Assembly: GCF_003025615.1 (NCBI RefSeq) | Contig: NZ_PYMJ01000004.1 | Coordinates: 62,001-126,000, forward strand | Direction: 5' to 3' | Source of the DNA: Photobacterium frigidiphilum | Lineage (GTDB): Bacteria > Pseudomonadota > Gammaproteobacteria > Enterobacterales > Vibrionaceae | Length of the DNA: 64,000 bases | Shown: one piece after another, positions 8,310 to 17,001 of the stretch | Layout: each line of letters begins with the position of its first letter | Numbering within the stretch: the first letter of the stretch is position 1 | Made by a program: the position numbers and the translations under genes | The notes under the pieces: model-generated | Databases searched by the model: none | What the model was told of the DNA's origin: nothing | Seen by the model: the letters and a program-made list of their open reading frames with translations, nothing else

Positions 8310-8336
8310 CCCCAGCGTAATCGCTGGGGAGATTTT
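8310..8336. terminator. GC-rich hairpin with T-run
   Basis: Stem CCCCAGCG (8310-8317), loop TAAT, CGCTGGGG (8322-8329), followed on the plus strand by AGATTTTT. It lies between the end of the alternative oxidase gene and the start of the antiporter gene, both on the minus strand. The T-run faces the plus strand, so its efficiency for the oxidase transcript is uncertain. Confidence 0.6.
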
Positions 8337-8373
8337 TAGGTGTTTATGAATATTAGGTGTGTATGAAAAATAG

Positions 8374-9009
8374 CTAATGCTGATGTTCTGGTAAGTTGTG
8401 GTTTTCGTACGCATCGGCGAAAAAATGGTTCTGATCGCGATGTTTGGCTTCATCATTGCGTATTTTCACAATCACATCTCGCAACATGGCATCTAACGGT
8501 AACTGGTAATACTCGATGGCAATTTTCGGGGCGGCTACATTTTCTACTTCACCGGCATCGATTTTACTCAAGTATTCAGTGTAGCTTTTACAGGCTTCTT
8601 CTTCAAAATACCCGACTACGCGATGCGCAATCTTAGAAGACAGCACATAAATCAAGCTATACACCATAATGAAAGCACCTTGGCCAATTAGTACTAACAC
8701 CCGTTCAATCCAGCTAGGTTTAGCAATATTCAAAAATATCATCAGATGCATTCTCTCGTTTTCTGCCTCATCCAATAATTCACGGATCCATCCTTCATCA
8801 TCTTTCATCCGGCGTAAGGCTTTTAGATGATTAAACATGCCTGCCACCATTCCCGGTACTGCGGCAATGGTTTCCAAAATCACGGCACGTTTCGCGTATT
8901 TTGTTCCATAGAATATATTTAAAAGAAACTTGAGGCATTGCGTTATTTTATACGCAACGTGCTCAGAGAGTTTGGAGGCGGTTCTGTGTTTTAATTCAAA
9001 ATCAGACAT
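8374..9009 (-). CDS. aox: Alternative oxidase (di-iron ubiquinol oxidase)
   Basis: A 211-residue alternative oxidase, which passes electrons from ubiquinol straight to oxygen at the inner membrane without proton pumping and is insensitive to cyanide and nitric oxide. All four iron-ligand motifs are visible: LET (45-47), NERMHL (84-89), FEEEA (135-139; LEEEA in most members) and RNDEAKHRD (184-192). The length fits the bacterial family. It lies 52 bases after deoC on the same strand, so co-transcription is possible. Known Vibrionaceae homologues respond to nitric oxide through NsrR. No convincing full NsrR site was seen here. Confidence 0.93.
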   Translation of the reverse strand: MSDFELKHRTASKLSEHVAYKITQCLKFLLNIFYGTKYAKRAVILETIAAVPGMVAGMFNHLKALRRMKDDEGWIRELLDEAENERMHLMIFLNIAKPSWIERVLVLIGQGAFIMVYSLIYVLSSKIAHRVVGYFEEEACKSYTEYLSKIDAGEVENVAAPKIAIEYYQLPLDAMLRDVIVKIRNDEAKHRDQNHFFADAYENHNLPEHQH

Positions 9010-9061
9010 GTGTGATCTTTCCTGTCTTTAAGTGGCAATAATGTCACCGCAAAAGATGCGA

Positions 9062-9835
9062 CTAATAACCGCTTTCTAGTACTTTTTCACCTTCCCCTAG
9101 CGTATAAAGTAGGTTGGTTAGTAAGCTAGATGCACCAAAACGGTAGTGCATGCTGTCTGCCCACTCTGCTCCAAAAATGTCATCAACCATATCCAAGTAT
9201 ATTTTCGCTTCTTCAGTGGTTTGTACGCCACCAGATGCTTTGAAGCCAACCGTTTTTTCAACGCCCATATCTTTGATTACCGATAACATAATTTCGGCAG
9301 CTTCTGGGGTTGCATTAACGGGTACTTTACCTGTGGATGTTTTGATGATGTCAGCGCCTGCCTTGATTGAAATCTCAGACGCTTTTTTGATCAGCGCATT
9401 CGTTTTCAGCTCACCAGATTCGATAATGACTTTCAAAAGGGTATCGCCGCAAATTGCTTTACATTGCTTAACAAGTTCAAAGCCGATATTTTCGTTTCCG
9501 GCAATTAGAGCGCGGTATGGGAATACGACGTCTACATCATCAGCACCGTACATAATTGCGGCTTTAGTTTCAGCAACAGCAATGTCGATATCGTCGTTCC
9601 CGTGAGGGAAGTTAGTAACAGTTACAATACGAATGTCTGGTGTACCTTGTAAGCGTAATTGCTTTTTGGCTGCAGGAATAAAGCGAGGGTAGATACATAT
9701 TGCTGCCGTATTACCTGCCGCTGTTTTAGCACTTTTACACAATTCGATTATTTTTTCATCCGTGTCATCATCGTTTAAAGTCGTCAGGTCCATTAATTTA
9801 AGTGCGCGTAGTGCTGCTGTTTTTAGGTTGCTCAT
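9062..9835 (-). CDS. deoC: Deoxyribose-phosphate aldolase
   Basis: 257 residues, matching the E. coli enzyme in length and layout. It cleaves 2-deoxyribose-5-phosphate to glyceraldehyde-3-phosphate and acetaldehyde in deoxynucleoside breakdown. The Schiff-base lysine lies in [10 protein letters not shown] (about 163-172) and the second catalytic lysine in GFKASGGV (about 198-205). The rest of the usual deo operon (deoA, deoB, deoD) is not adjacent. Instead alternative oxidase follows 52 bases downstream and a truncated MocR-type regulator lies divergently upstream. Confidence 0.93.
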   Translation of the reverse strand: MSNLKTAALRALKLMDLTTLNDDDTDEKIIELCKSAKTAAGNTAAICIYPRFIPAAKKQLRLQGTPDIRIVTVTNFPHGNDDIDIAVAETKAAIMYGADDVDVVFPYRALIAGNENIGFELVKQCKAICGDTLLKVIIESGELKTNALIKKASEISIKAGADIIKTSTGKVPVNATPEAAEIMLSVIKDMGVEKTVGFKASGGVQTTEEAKIYLDMVDDIFGAEWADSMHYRFGASSLLTNLLYTLGEGEKVLESGY

Positions 9836-9878
9836 AGATGTTTCCTATTCAGTTATTTTTAGCAAATTGATGTGTTAT

Positions 9879-9900
9879 CGAAGACTTGAAATCGTCTTCG
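9879..9900. promoter_or_regulatory. Inverted repeat between deoC and divergent regulator
   Basis: A perfect inverted repeat CGAAGAC (9879-9885) / GTCTTCG (9894-9900), 44 bases upstream of deoC and between divergent genes. It could be an operator or part of a leader hairpin. No T-run follows, so it is not an obvious terminator. Confidence 0.35.
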
Positions 9901-9990
9901 GTTCAAAATGAAAGTAGGGTGATTATAAGAACAGACTGGAAACTATAATAGATACAGAAATGGCTATTTTATGTATAACAGATAAGATGT

Positions 9991-10449
9991 TTGGTGCTAT
10001 TGTGCCGAGACTCGGGAATAGAAGGCGTTGTTGCGTTGGCAAAATATGAAAAGCTCGTAGAGCAAATTCGTAATCAAATTCAAAATGAAATTTGGAAAGT
10101 AGGAGATAAGCTTCCTTCGTTACGAAAGCAGACTGAGGTTTCAGGCATGAGCCTAATGACGGTGCTGCATGCTTATCAGGTACTAGAAAGCCAAGGGTGG
10201 GTCGTTTCTCATGCTCGGTCAGGGTATTTTGTCGCTCCCAAAGTTCAATACTTGAGTGCTAAAAGTTCAGATGTGACAGTTCAGACAACTGAAAATATCG
10301 ATATTAATGACTTTATTTTTGAGGTTTTACAAGCGAGTCGAACGCCGTATATCGTTGATTTCGGCTCTGTATATCCCGATCCGAAACTATATCCCCGGCA
10401 CCAAGTAAACAAATCACTTATGGCTGCTGCGCGTACCATGCCAACATAG
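9991..10449 (+). pseudogene. MocR-type GntR/aminotransferase regulator, 3' truncated
   Basis: The frame encodes a GntR winged-helix domain (YEKLVEQIRNQIQNEIWKVG, then LPSLRKQTEVSGMSLMTV) followed by a short piece of the aminotransferase-like effector domain (VDFGSVYPDPKLYPRHQVNK). It stops after about 150 codons. Full-length members have about 460-480 residues, so roughly two thirds are missing. The likely true start is TTG at 10036, ten bases after GAAGG. The break at about 10440-10449 coincides with the truncated end of the convergent gene, marking a deletion. The DNA-binding part may still be made. Confidence 0.75.
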
Positions 10450-10822
10450 TTTTATCAGCCAAACGTAATTCCATAATGGTATCGGTATAATCTTCGATGC
10501 CTTTCTCTACTCGTAACGTCTCATCCATCGCCACCATCGAACGCGCAAAAGGGGCCGCACGCTTACTACGTTTTAATTCATTGAGTGGCGCATTCAATTG
10601 GTACTGGCTGATCTCTTCATGAAGTACAGGTGCAAGTTGTGCGTATTGTTGACTTAAGCTCAATGCTAACGCACGTTTTGATTCCGTAACCGATACCATT
10701 GTTGGTGATGCCGAGCTTGATTTATCTAGAGTGGGAGCCAATTGTGCATTAGACACTGGCGCTGCAGTCACACCCGCAGAGAGTATGCCAGCAGTAATCG
10801 CTAAAGGTAGTGTTATATTCAT
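10418..10822 (-). pseudogene. Exported protein (DUF3103-like), 3' truncated
   Basis: A 134-codon minus-strand frame with a signal peptide (MNITLPLAITAGILSAGVTA). A region follows with ESKRALALSLSQQYAQLAPV and MVAMDETLRVEKGIEDYTD, which I associate from memory with exported DUF3103 proteins of Vibrionaceae, usually about 350-400 residues. It ends abruptly as LADKTMLAWYAQQP within the convergent regulator remnant. It overlaps that frame by 32 bases. Expression of a short exported product is possible but a full function is unlikely. Confidence 0.55.
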
Positions 10823-11094
10823 ACCATATATCCTTCTATTAAGTTTTTATCCTGCGCATTTGTAGTGCAATACCATGCATTCATAGTATTTATGCCATTT
10901 AATAATCAATATAAAAAATAGATGTGTTTTTATTTGGGATGCGCGTTCAATGATAAACAGATATGCGCTGTGGGAATGAAATTAAACAGGGTAGATTTGC
11001 CTTGAAAGGCGTACAATGAATGGTTGGGTTTGTATGGATTATTGCTATATCCCCATTCGTAACACGAAAATAGTCCAAACATAGGATAACGAAT

Positions 11095-11481
11095 ATGCAA
11101 AATAAAGTTATTACAGCGGTAACACTCTCACTTCTTCTCTCTTTATCAGCTACAACGCAGGCGGCTCAAGTAACAGGTTGTGAAGCTAAAAAGGAAGAGA
11201 TCAAAACGCAAATAAAATATGCAAAGGAATATGGAAATACACATCGTTTAGCTGGTTTAGAAACGGCATTACAAAAAGTAAATGAATACTGTACAGATGA
11301 TTCACTAAGAGTAGAGCAGAAGGAAAAAATAGCTGAAAAAGAGGAGAAGGTAGCGGAAAGAGAACAAGAGTTAAATGAAGCAAAAGAAAAAGGCAATACT
11401 GACAAAATAGAAAAGAAAGAGAGAAAGTTGCAGGAAGCGATTGATGAACTCAATGAAGCTAAAAATGAACTTCTACGTTAA
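11095..11481 (+). CDS. DUF1090 (YqjC-like) periplasmic protein
   Basis: A 128-residue protein with a cleavable signal peptide ending AATTQAAQ-like (about residue 22). A short Cys-bounded region (GCEAKKEEIKTQIKYAKEYG ... YC) is followed by a charged coiled coil of Glu/Lys from about residue 65 to the end. This is the layout of DUF1090 proteins such as E. coli YqjC, whose role is unknown. It is monocistronic, with GGATAACGAAT before the ATG giving a weak ribosome-binding site. Confidence 0.8.
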   Translation: MQNKVITAVTLSLLLSLSATTQAAQVTGCEAKKEEIKTQIKYAKEYGNTHRLAGLETALQKVNEYCTDDSLRVEQKEKIAEKEEKVAEREQELNEAKEKGNTDKIEKKERKLQEAIDELNEAKNELLR

Positions 11482-11650
11482 ATACAAACGTTATTTTACA
11501 TCGTCTTGTTCGAATGTTGTTTTATAGACCACAAGCTTTAACGTGTTTCTGCAAAGCGATGTGTTAGCGGATCTTGCCTGACACAGATTTGTCGCTATAT
11601 ATCTTCTGGCTGGTGTTAGCCTATTCTCAATAAACAATGAGGTATAATAA

Positions 11651-12103
11651 ATGATCCCTGTTAGATGTGCTGTCGTTTCGGGTATTGCCTTATCTGAGGT
11701 GAATGGTCAGACGAAGATCCTTTTGATGAAAAGAACAAAGGGTGGTTTTTGGTGCCATGTTGCTGGAACAGTTGAAAGTAATGAGCTAGGTTGGCAAACC
11801 ATTATCAGAGAGTTTAAAGAAGAAACTCAAATTGATGTGGGAGACTTATACAATGGGCAATACTTAGAACAATTCTACGAAAACAACCTCAATACAATAG
11901 AAGTTATTCCTGTATTTGTTATTTACTGTAAACCGAATCAACCCGTAATCATTAATCACGAGCATACGGAATATAAGTGGTGCACTTTAAATGAAGCGAA
12001 GGAACTAGCTGCATTTCCTGGTCAAAAGGTATTATATGATCATGTTTGGCATTACTTTGTAGACAATAAGCCATCAGAATTAATGCGAGTGAAAATCGGC
12101 TAA
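11651..12103 (+). CDS. NUDIX hydrolase
   Basis: A 150-residue NUDIX enzyme. The Nudix box is visible at about residues 39-61 as GTVESNELGWQTIIREFKEE, continuing TQI. The REx2EE core that binds the metal is intact. Such enzymes cleave nucleoside diphosphates linked to another moiety. The closest resemblance is to dATP pyrophosphohydrolase (NudB)-like proteins, but this is not certain. It is a single gene in the cassette-like segment 11.6-13.8 kb. Confidence 0.8.
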   Translation: MIPVRCAVVSGIALSEVNGQTKILLMKRTKGGFWCHVAGTVESNELGWQTIIREFKEETQIDVGDLYNGQYLEQFYENNLNTIEVIPVFVIYCKPNQPVIINHEHTEYKWCTLNEAKELAAFPGQKVLYDHVWHYFVDNKPSELMRVKIG

Positions 12104-12167
12104 CAACAATCAAACGGTGCTAATTACATTAGGTATCTTTGGTGTTGAGTTTTATGTGCTTGGTTAG
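12098..12167 (+). other. Possible degenerate integron attC site
   Basis: GGCTAAC at 12099-12105, overlapping the NUDIX stop codon, and GGTTAGCC near 12160-12167 form an inverted pair like the outer boxes of an attC recombination site about 68 bases long. The inner boxes are not clear and no integrase gene is in the window. It fits with the run of unrelated small same-strand genes here, but the call is weak. Confidence 0.3.
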
Positions 12168-12243
12168 CCTTGATGGAGGATTCCTTTTAGCTGGTGTTAT
12201 TTGCGACCAAATATTTGAAATCTACAAGCAATGGAAGGCAGGA

Positions 12244-12777
12244 ATGTTAAACCACGAAAATATTGTATTAAGGAAAGCTCAAAGTAATGAATTTGAATTG
12301 TTATATGCGCTTATTACTCTCGATGAAAAGTGGACAGAGTACAACGGCCCCTATTTCCCTTATAGTACACCCACTAAGCTAGAGTTTGAAAGTGGCCTTT
12401 TTAAACGGCTATGCGAAGGCGATAAAACGTTAGCAATCGAAGTAGACGGTAAGCTAGTTGGTAATGTCAGTTACTACTGGGAATGTGAATCGACGCATTG
12501 GCTAGAAATCGGGATCGTAATATATGATTCTAATTATTGGTCAAATGGCATTGGTCGCAATGCTTTAATTCCTTGGATTAATTGCTTGTTTGAGACGCTG
12601 GAAATTGAACGTGTTGGTTTAACTACTTGGTCGGGTAATCCTCGAATGATGGCGTGTGCTGAAAAGCTGGGTTTAAAGCAAGAAGCGAGGCTACGTAAAG
12701 TCCGATATCATCAAGGTGAGTACTACGATTCCGTTAAATATGGCGTGCTGCGAAATGAGTGGTTAGCGAGTAAGTAG
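12244..12777 (+). CDS. GNAT family N-acetyltransferase (RimJ/RimL-like)
   Basis: A 177-residue acetyltransferase of the RimJ/RimL-like branch. LEIGIVIYDSNYWSNGIGRN carries the acetyl-CoA loop (W-x-x-G-x-G), and RVGLTTWSGNPRMMACAEKL with the following GLKQEARLRK is the characteristic C-terminal half. The ATG at 12244 is preferred; the in-frame upstream extension to 12139 has no conserved content and no ribosome-binding site, whereas AAGGCAGGA precedes 12244. Substrate is unknown. Confidence 0.8.
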   Translation: MLNHENIVLRKAQSNEFELLYALITLDEKWTEYNGPYFPYSTPTKLEFESGLFKRLCEGDKTLAIEVDGKLVGNVSYYWECESTHWLEIGIVIYDSNYWSNGIGRNALIPWINCLFETLEIERVGLTTWSGNPRMMACAEKLGLKQEARLRKVRYHQGEYYDSVKYGVLRNEWLASK

Positions 12778-12869
12778 TTGCTCGATGATCAGACATATTA
12801 AAGAAACTGTTTAGACCAATTCTTGAAGATATAGTTATATTCGATTATACGATTTAAAAGGGATATTCG

Positions 12870-13253
12870 ATGAATTCAAAAGAAATAGTGCTTTCGTTTT
12901 GGGAAGCAATGAAGAGCAATGACTTTTACAAAGCAAGTGAATGGTTGTCGGAAGATTTTGAGGGTGTTTGGCCTCAGTCAGCAGAGCTTATTCTTGGTCG
13001 TAAGAACTTTGCAGAAATTAACTCATTTTATCCTGCTCAGGGGCGTTGGGAATTTCATCTTAACTCCGTTATATGTGAAGGAAAGCAGGTTGTTACCGAC
13101 ATATCTATAACTGATGGCGAGCAAAAAGCACGAGCAATCACTTTTCACACCATTGAAAAGGGTTTGATTTGTAAACAGATAGAGTTTTGGCCTGATGACT
13201 ATGAAGCACCCAAATGGCGTGCAAAGTGGGTGAAAACGATGGGCGAACAATAG
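12870..13253 (+). CDS. NTF2/SnoaL-like domain protein
   Basis: 127 residues with the cone-fold pattern of SnoaL/NTF2-like proteins: an N-terminal helix pair (VLSFWEAMKSNDFYKASEWL), then strands ending in GLICKQIEFWPDDYEAPKWR, the common C-terminal signature. These domains act as small-molecule isomerases, hydrolases or binding proteins. None can be assigned here. AAAAGGGAT precedes the ATG at 12870. Confidence 0.7.
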   Translation: MNSKEIVLSFWEAMKSNDFYKASEWLSEDFEGVWPQSAELILGRKNFAEINSFYPAQGRWEFHLNSVICEGKQVVTDISITDGEQKARAITFHTIEKGLICKQIEFWPDDYEAPKWRAKWVKTMGEQ

Positions 13254-13358
13254 CCTACGGATTGTTAAAGCACAACGGTAAGACATACAACTAAAACGCT
13301 TACTGTTGCTACGTACTCTAAGCCTATGGCATTATTAGCCTTATTCCGCTTAATGTCT

Positions 13359-13392
13359 GGCGGTTATTTCGTAGAATATCGAATGTAACGCC
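13359..13392. other. Imperfect hairpin, attC-like or structural
   Basis: GGCGGTTA ... TAACGCC with an inner TTCG ... CGAA pair folds as an interrupted stem of about 11 bp, 36 bases before the next gene. This resembles an attC stem in having two paired blocks and unpaired bases. It could also be incidental. Confidence 0.25.
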
Positions 13393-13427
13393 ATATTAAG
13401 CTATTAAAAAAGGCGATAGAGGGTCAT

Positions 13428-13628
13428 ATGAAAGAAAAACATGTCTATTATTTAGTGACATTTTTAACCGTATTTGGTGCGGTGCTTATTAAGAACTACC
13501 TTGTCGACAACTATGCAGAATTGAGCAACTTATCGTTTATGTTCGATGTGTTACTGTTTGTCGCCATTTACATGCCGTTGCAATTCGTTTTCTCTAAAAT
13601 TGGTAAACACTTTACGAAAAGCATGTAG
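13428..13628 (+). CDS. Small two-helix membrane protein
   Basis: 66 residues with two hydrophobic segments, around YYLVTFLTVFGAVLIKNYL (7-25) and FMFDVLLFVAIYMPLQFVF (37-55), and a basic tail. Family not recognised. GAGGGTCAT precedes the ATG. It is followed immediately by an acetyltransferase remnant. Confidence 0.5.
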   Translation: MKEKHVYYLVTFLTVFGAVLIKNYLVDNYAELSNLSFMFDVLLFVAIYMPLQFVFSKIGKHFTKSM

Positions 13629-13630
13629 AA

Positions 13631-13780
13631 AGCCTTCACGGTGCTCCTTTCTGGTTATCGACTTGGGTAAATAATCAGAAAGCTATCGACTTCTATCGTT
13701 ACTTAGGTTTCCAAGTTATTGGTGAATTGAATTTTGACCTTGATGGGGAGCTGCATAAAAACCATGTGTTCTCTATGTAG
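13631..13780 (+). pseudogene. GNAT acetyltransferase C-terminal remnant
   Basis: An uninterrupted 49-codon stretch ending at TAG 13778-13780 reads HGAPFWLSTWVNNQKAIDFY and then RYLGFQVIGELNFDLDGE. This is the C-terminal motif of GNAT acetyltransferases (N-x-x-A-I-x-F-Y-x-x-x-GF). The acetyl-CoA-binding core and start codon are missing; a stop lies upstream in this frame at 13604-13606. It is a leftover of a deleted gene. Confidence 0.65.
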
Positions 13781-14079
13781 GCTATCGACAGGTATCTAAC
13801 TCTAAGTAACCTATCATCGATTGACTAAAGGTTACCTCTTCATACGCCTACCATCTTATTTCCTCTTACAACATTTTGTTAAATAAACAAAAAAACCAAA
13901 TCATTTGAATCTGTGATTGTATTGTGAGATAAATTCACAATACAAATAAGTGGTATTCAATGTTTGGTTGTTTTGAATGAAATATGATGTTTCAAAGCAA
14001 TGCGTTAATGCCTGCTTTCGGTGTTTTTCAAGATTGTTGTCACCCACTAATTAGCAGTGAAAAAGAAAGGGGTTAGGTT

Positions 14080-14316
14080 ATGGCGGTACAATATTGTGAG
14101 AAGTGCAGTAAAGACACTGAACATAAGGAAATTATGAAACAAAAGCCGTCAAAGTACGGTAAAAGCAAGAAAGAGCAGTTTAAAGCATTTCTTGAAGGTT
14201 TCTTTTCTGGTACTGCCAGTCCGGTATTGGCATCGCTAGATTTGCTCGATCGTTATGTGGAATGCCAAACATGCCACCATCGAAAACTTGAGAATCATGG
14301 CGATGAATTCCAGTAA
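14080..14316 (+). CDS. Small zinc-ribbon-like protein
   Basis: 78 residues with two Cys pairs, CEKCSKDTEH at the N-terminus and CQTCHHRK near residues 63-70, spaced to form a single zinc-binding ribbon. A basic middle segment lies between them. AAAGGGG precedes the ATG. Function unknown. It is a single gene. Confidence 0.6.
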   Translation: MAVQYCEKCSKDTEHKEIMKQKPSKYGKSKKEQFKAFLEGFFSGTASPVLASLDLLDRYVECQTCHHRKLENHGDEFQ

Positions 14317-14415
14317 GTACTACGGGGTTTTATATACCACTGTATTCTGTATTCCTGAATCATGATGCATTTTCAACCACTATACTTCTTTCTTTAACTG
14401 GATAATGGATGCCAT

Positions 14416-14751
14416 ATGACCATACCTAATGATTTCGTTAACTATAAAACGACACCTGTATTTACGCCCGATAACATACCTAAGATGTTTTTGTTTGAAC
14501 ACAACACTAAGGCGGGGGTGTTTGGAAAGATCTGTGTGATAGCGGGCTCATTGAAGTTTTACGGTTTTAAAGAACGACGAGGTGACGTTGAGCTAGAAGT
14601 GATTATTAATGCTGGTGACGATGCTATTTCGCCACCTGAATACTGGCATAAAGTGGAGTTTTTAACACCAGCCACAGAATTCCGTGTTGAGTTCTACGCC
14701 CAGAAAGACTCAGACATCGTGCAGAAAAATCTAAGTGAACGTAACGAATAG
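14416..14751 (+). CDS. DUF1971 / TehB N-terminal-like protein
   Basis: 111 residues matching the stand-alone DUF1971 family: the opening TPVFTPDNIPKMF and the segment PPEYWHKVEFLTPATEFRVE are characteristic. Related domains sit at the N-terminus of some TehB tellurite-resistance methyltransferases and fold as a small beta-barrel of cupin type. No methyltransferase follows, so a tellurite role is not supported. Confidence 0.75.
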   Translation: MTIPNDFVNYKTTPVFTPDNIPKMFLFEHNTKAGVFGKICVIAGSLKFYGFKERRGDVELEVIINAGDDAISPPEYWHKVEFLTPATEFRVEFYAQKDSDIVQKNLSERNE

Positions 14752-15358
14752 CATTTACCTAAAGGTTTGATGTTCTCTACCGTAGAAGAGCTGTATTACA
14801 ATATGTACATTAGCGAATTTAAGCAGAGAACTACTTTAATACTAAAACGTATAATTTGATAATATGTAAGCGACCCCTAAGTGTATAGGTTCTTTCTGTT
14901 TATACTTTTATACCGTATTTAAGGTGTCTATTATTAGGTGTTTATAATTGTTCAGCGTTTTATTTTCTAAGGTTAATTAAGGTTGTAAATATTACCAATC
15001 AATTTCATGTGTGTTTTTTATACATAAAAATAAATACCTACTTTTTATTATATGCCTTAGATCACAAAAGTATAAATAAGGTAACTGCATACAAAAAGTT
15101 GTTTTATTCTTGATTCTGAATATAATCATTTCGCCAATATATTGACGATGAGTAAAGGTCGGGTAACAAAGCAGTTAAATGCTCTTACAGGGCGGGTGTG
15201 AAACTATGTTGCATGGTTATTTTCTAGGTCAATATCACATTTCTCTATTCGTTTTTGTGGTTTTTTATTCAACTTTGTGGTCTGACGTGTGGCTAGTTGC
15301 TTGATTGAACAAATAAAATTTATTCTGTAAATTCAGCATCTCATTTTGTTCTGGTGAA
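14752..15358. other. 607-base AT-rich intergenic region upstream of the envelope operon
   Basis: No open frame, tRNA or clear hairpin terminator was recognised. It should contain the promoter of the eight-gene operon that starts at 15359. TTGATT around 15303 with TATTCT about 20 bases downstream is a possible sigma70 promoter, but the spacing is poor. The length and strong AT bias suggest a regulated promoter. Confidence 0.4.
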
Positions 15359-16273
15359 TTGTTTGTGAAGTTACTTCATTCGTCATGCGCTCTTTTTATC
15401 AAAATCTTATGCCTGCTTTGTATGTCAGGTTTGGTTAATGCCGAATCATACCTTTTTATCGATGGTTATGGTGAAACAGAGCAACAAGCCGCAATAGACG
15501 CTAAACAACAATTAGCTTTGCGTATTTATAGCAAAGTTGATGTAAAAGAAATGAATACCCAGTCTAAAGTGAATAACAATATTAGCACCTCCTATGAATT
15601 GCAATCGAAGATAACGACATTACCGATTGAAATTCAATATATGGATATAAATCGTACCACTTGTGAACATTCTACATGTCAGTATCAATTTAAAATTGAT
15701 AAAAATAAATGGTTCGCTTTTCTTAAACGAGATGTAGCTGAATATCATAATATCGTGTCTGATTACTTAAGTGTTGCAGGGCAGCAATGGCGGGATCTAA
15801 AACGATTAGAAATAATAAAATCGGATCTACTTAAAAGTGAACAATCTTTAATAATATTATCATCACTAGGCGCGAGTGATTTGGCTTTATTGGAAGATAA
15901 GCAATCAAGATTATTACGTCGAGCGACCCAATACGAAAATCAATTTCAGATTTCCTTTCGTTCATCATCAGATCGATTTTCGTCGGAAGTGAAAACGTTG
16001 TTATCTGCGTCAAAAGTAGCATCTTCAACTGGAAATATCACCGTTTACATTAAAGCTAATATGCAAAAAGGAAAGCAGGGTAACCACTTTGTTGCCAAGC
16101 AAACTGTACTGTTACAAATTTTTGAAGCCAACAACCTAGGGGTTGTGGTGGCTCAGAAGCAGCTGTCGGAAATGGCTAGATCCCCGAACAGTATCGATAG
16201 TGCTTTAAAAAAGGCACGTCAAAAAATAATTAAAACATTAAAAACTCATTCTATTTATTCATTGTTAGATTAA
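15359..16273 (+). CDS. Exported protein with LPP20/FlgT-N-like domain, operon gene 1
   Basis: 304 residues. The signal peptide ends about residue 28 (SGLVNAES). Directly after it comes DGYGETEQQAAIDAKQQLAL, followed by RIYSKVDVK. This is the pattern of LPP20 and FlgT N-terminal domains, where a glycine strand leads into an alanine-rich helix. A two-Cys segment TTCEHSTCQY follows at about 100. The C-terminal half is helical. The start is TTG 15359 or GTG 15365; neither has a strong ribosome-binding site. Gene 2 begins 11 bases after its stop. Function unknown; periplasmic. Confidence 0.6.
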   Translation: MFVKLLHSSCALFIKILCLLCMSGLVNAESYLFIDGYGETEQQAAIDAKQQLALRIYSKVDVKEMNTQSKVNNNISTSYELQSKITTLPIEIQYMDINRTTCEHSTCQYQFKIDKNKWFAFLKRDVAEYHNIVSDYLSVAGQQWRDLKRLEIIKSDLLKSEQSLIILSSLGASDLALLEDKQSRLLRRATQYENQFQISFRSSSDRFSSEVKTLLSASKVASSTGNITVYIKANMQKGKQGNHFVAKQTVLLQIFEANNLGVVVAQKQLSEMARSPNSIDSALKKARQKIIKTLKTHSIYSLLD

Positions 16274-16284
16274 AGGACAAAAAA

Positions 16285-17001
16285 ATGCTAAAGAAAACAG
16301 TTATGGCCGGTTTTGTAGTATCAGTATTGGCTGGTTGTTCATCAATACCTGGTATGGAATCAGCAACCGTTGATCGTGCAGAAATGAGCAAATCATTGAC
16401 GCAGAACTGTACGGAACTAGGTTCTGATTACACAGCTGTTTCTTACGCAGTTGATAAAGCATCTAAAATGATGGTTTCAATTCAGGAACGTCAGTGTTCT
16501 GTATTTGGCGACTACCGTACTTTAACTTCTAAGCATGGCGATGTTGCTGGTTTTTTGGCAGTGAATGCCGACAAGTCTGATGAAGAGCTGCTTGTTGCAA
16601 TGAATGAATTCGACGAAGGTAAACCTGAAAGAAAGAAAATCCGTCCACAAGTTGAAGCATACAAAAATGCTTCTGACGCTATTTTCGAGAAGAACGTTAA
16701 GTTAGCGACAGATATTGCTATGCAAGCCGCTGAAATTGCCATTATAGCATCGCAAAATGCGGTAGCTATTGCACAAGAATCAGGAATGGCTGGCTTAACT
16801 AACCTATTTTCTGCTGCATCAAACGAATCAAAAGAAGAAGGCGAAGAGAAAGAAACAGTGCCTGTTGTTGAAGCTTACAACGAATTAGAAGCGCGTTCTC
16901 TGTTAGCTTATGATGCTAATACTTTAATTTCTATGGATAAAAACACCATCGAACAGCTAGAGAACCTAGATAAAGTACTAGCAGAGAAAGTGAAATCATA
17001 A
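16285..17001 (+). CDS. Helical lipoprotein, operon gene 2
   Basis: 238 residues with lipobox VLAGC (Cys about residue 18), so it is lipidated. Asp is absent after the Cys (Ser-Ser), which favours the outer membrane by the Lol +2 rule. The mature protein is almost entirely alpha-helical, with a long helix around ATDIAMQAAEIAIIASQNAV and an acidic KEEGEEKET loop. I recognise no family. The stop codon shares one base with the next start (TAATG), implying translational coupling. Confidence 0.6.
   Translation: MLKKTVMAGFVVSVLAGCSSIPGMESATVDRAEMSKSLTQNCTELGSDYTAVSYAVDKASKMMVSIQERQCSVFGDYRTLTSKHGDVAGFLAVNADKSDEELLVAMNEFDEGKPERKKIRPQVEAYKNASDAIFEKNVKLATDIAMQAAEIAIIASQNAVAIAQESGMAGLTNLFSAASNESKEEGEEKETVPVVEAYNELEARSLLAYDANTLISMDKNTIEQLENLDKVLAEKVKS

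Noticed and set aside
9040..9061. AAGATGC near the alternative oxidase start as an NsrR site
   Set aside because: Only one half-site is present; the second half of the palindrome (GCATCTT) is missing at the right spacing.
11166..11453. Minus-strand frame opposite the DUF1090 gene
   Set aside because: Ser/Phe/Leu-rich product is the usual antisense image of a Glu/Lys-rich coiled coil.
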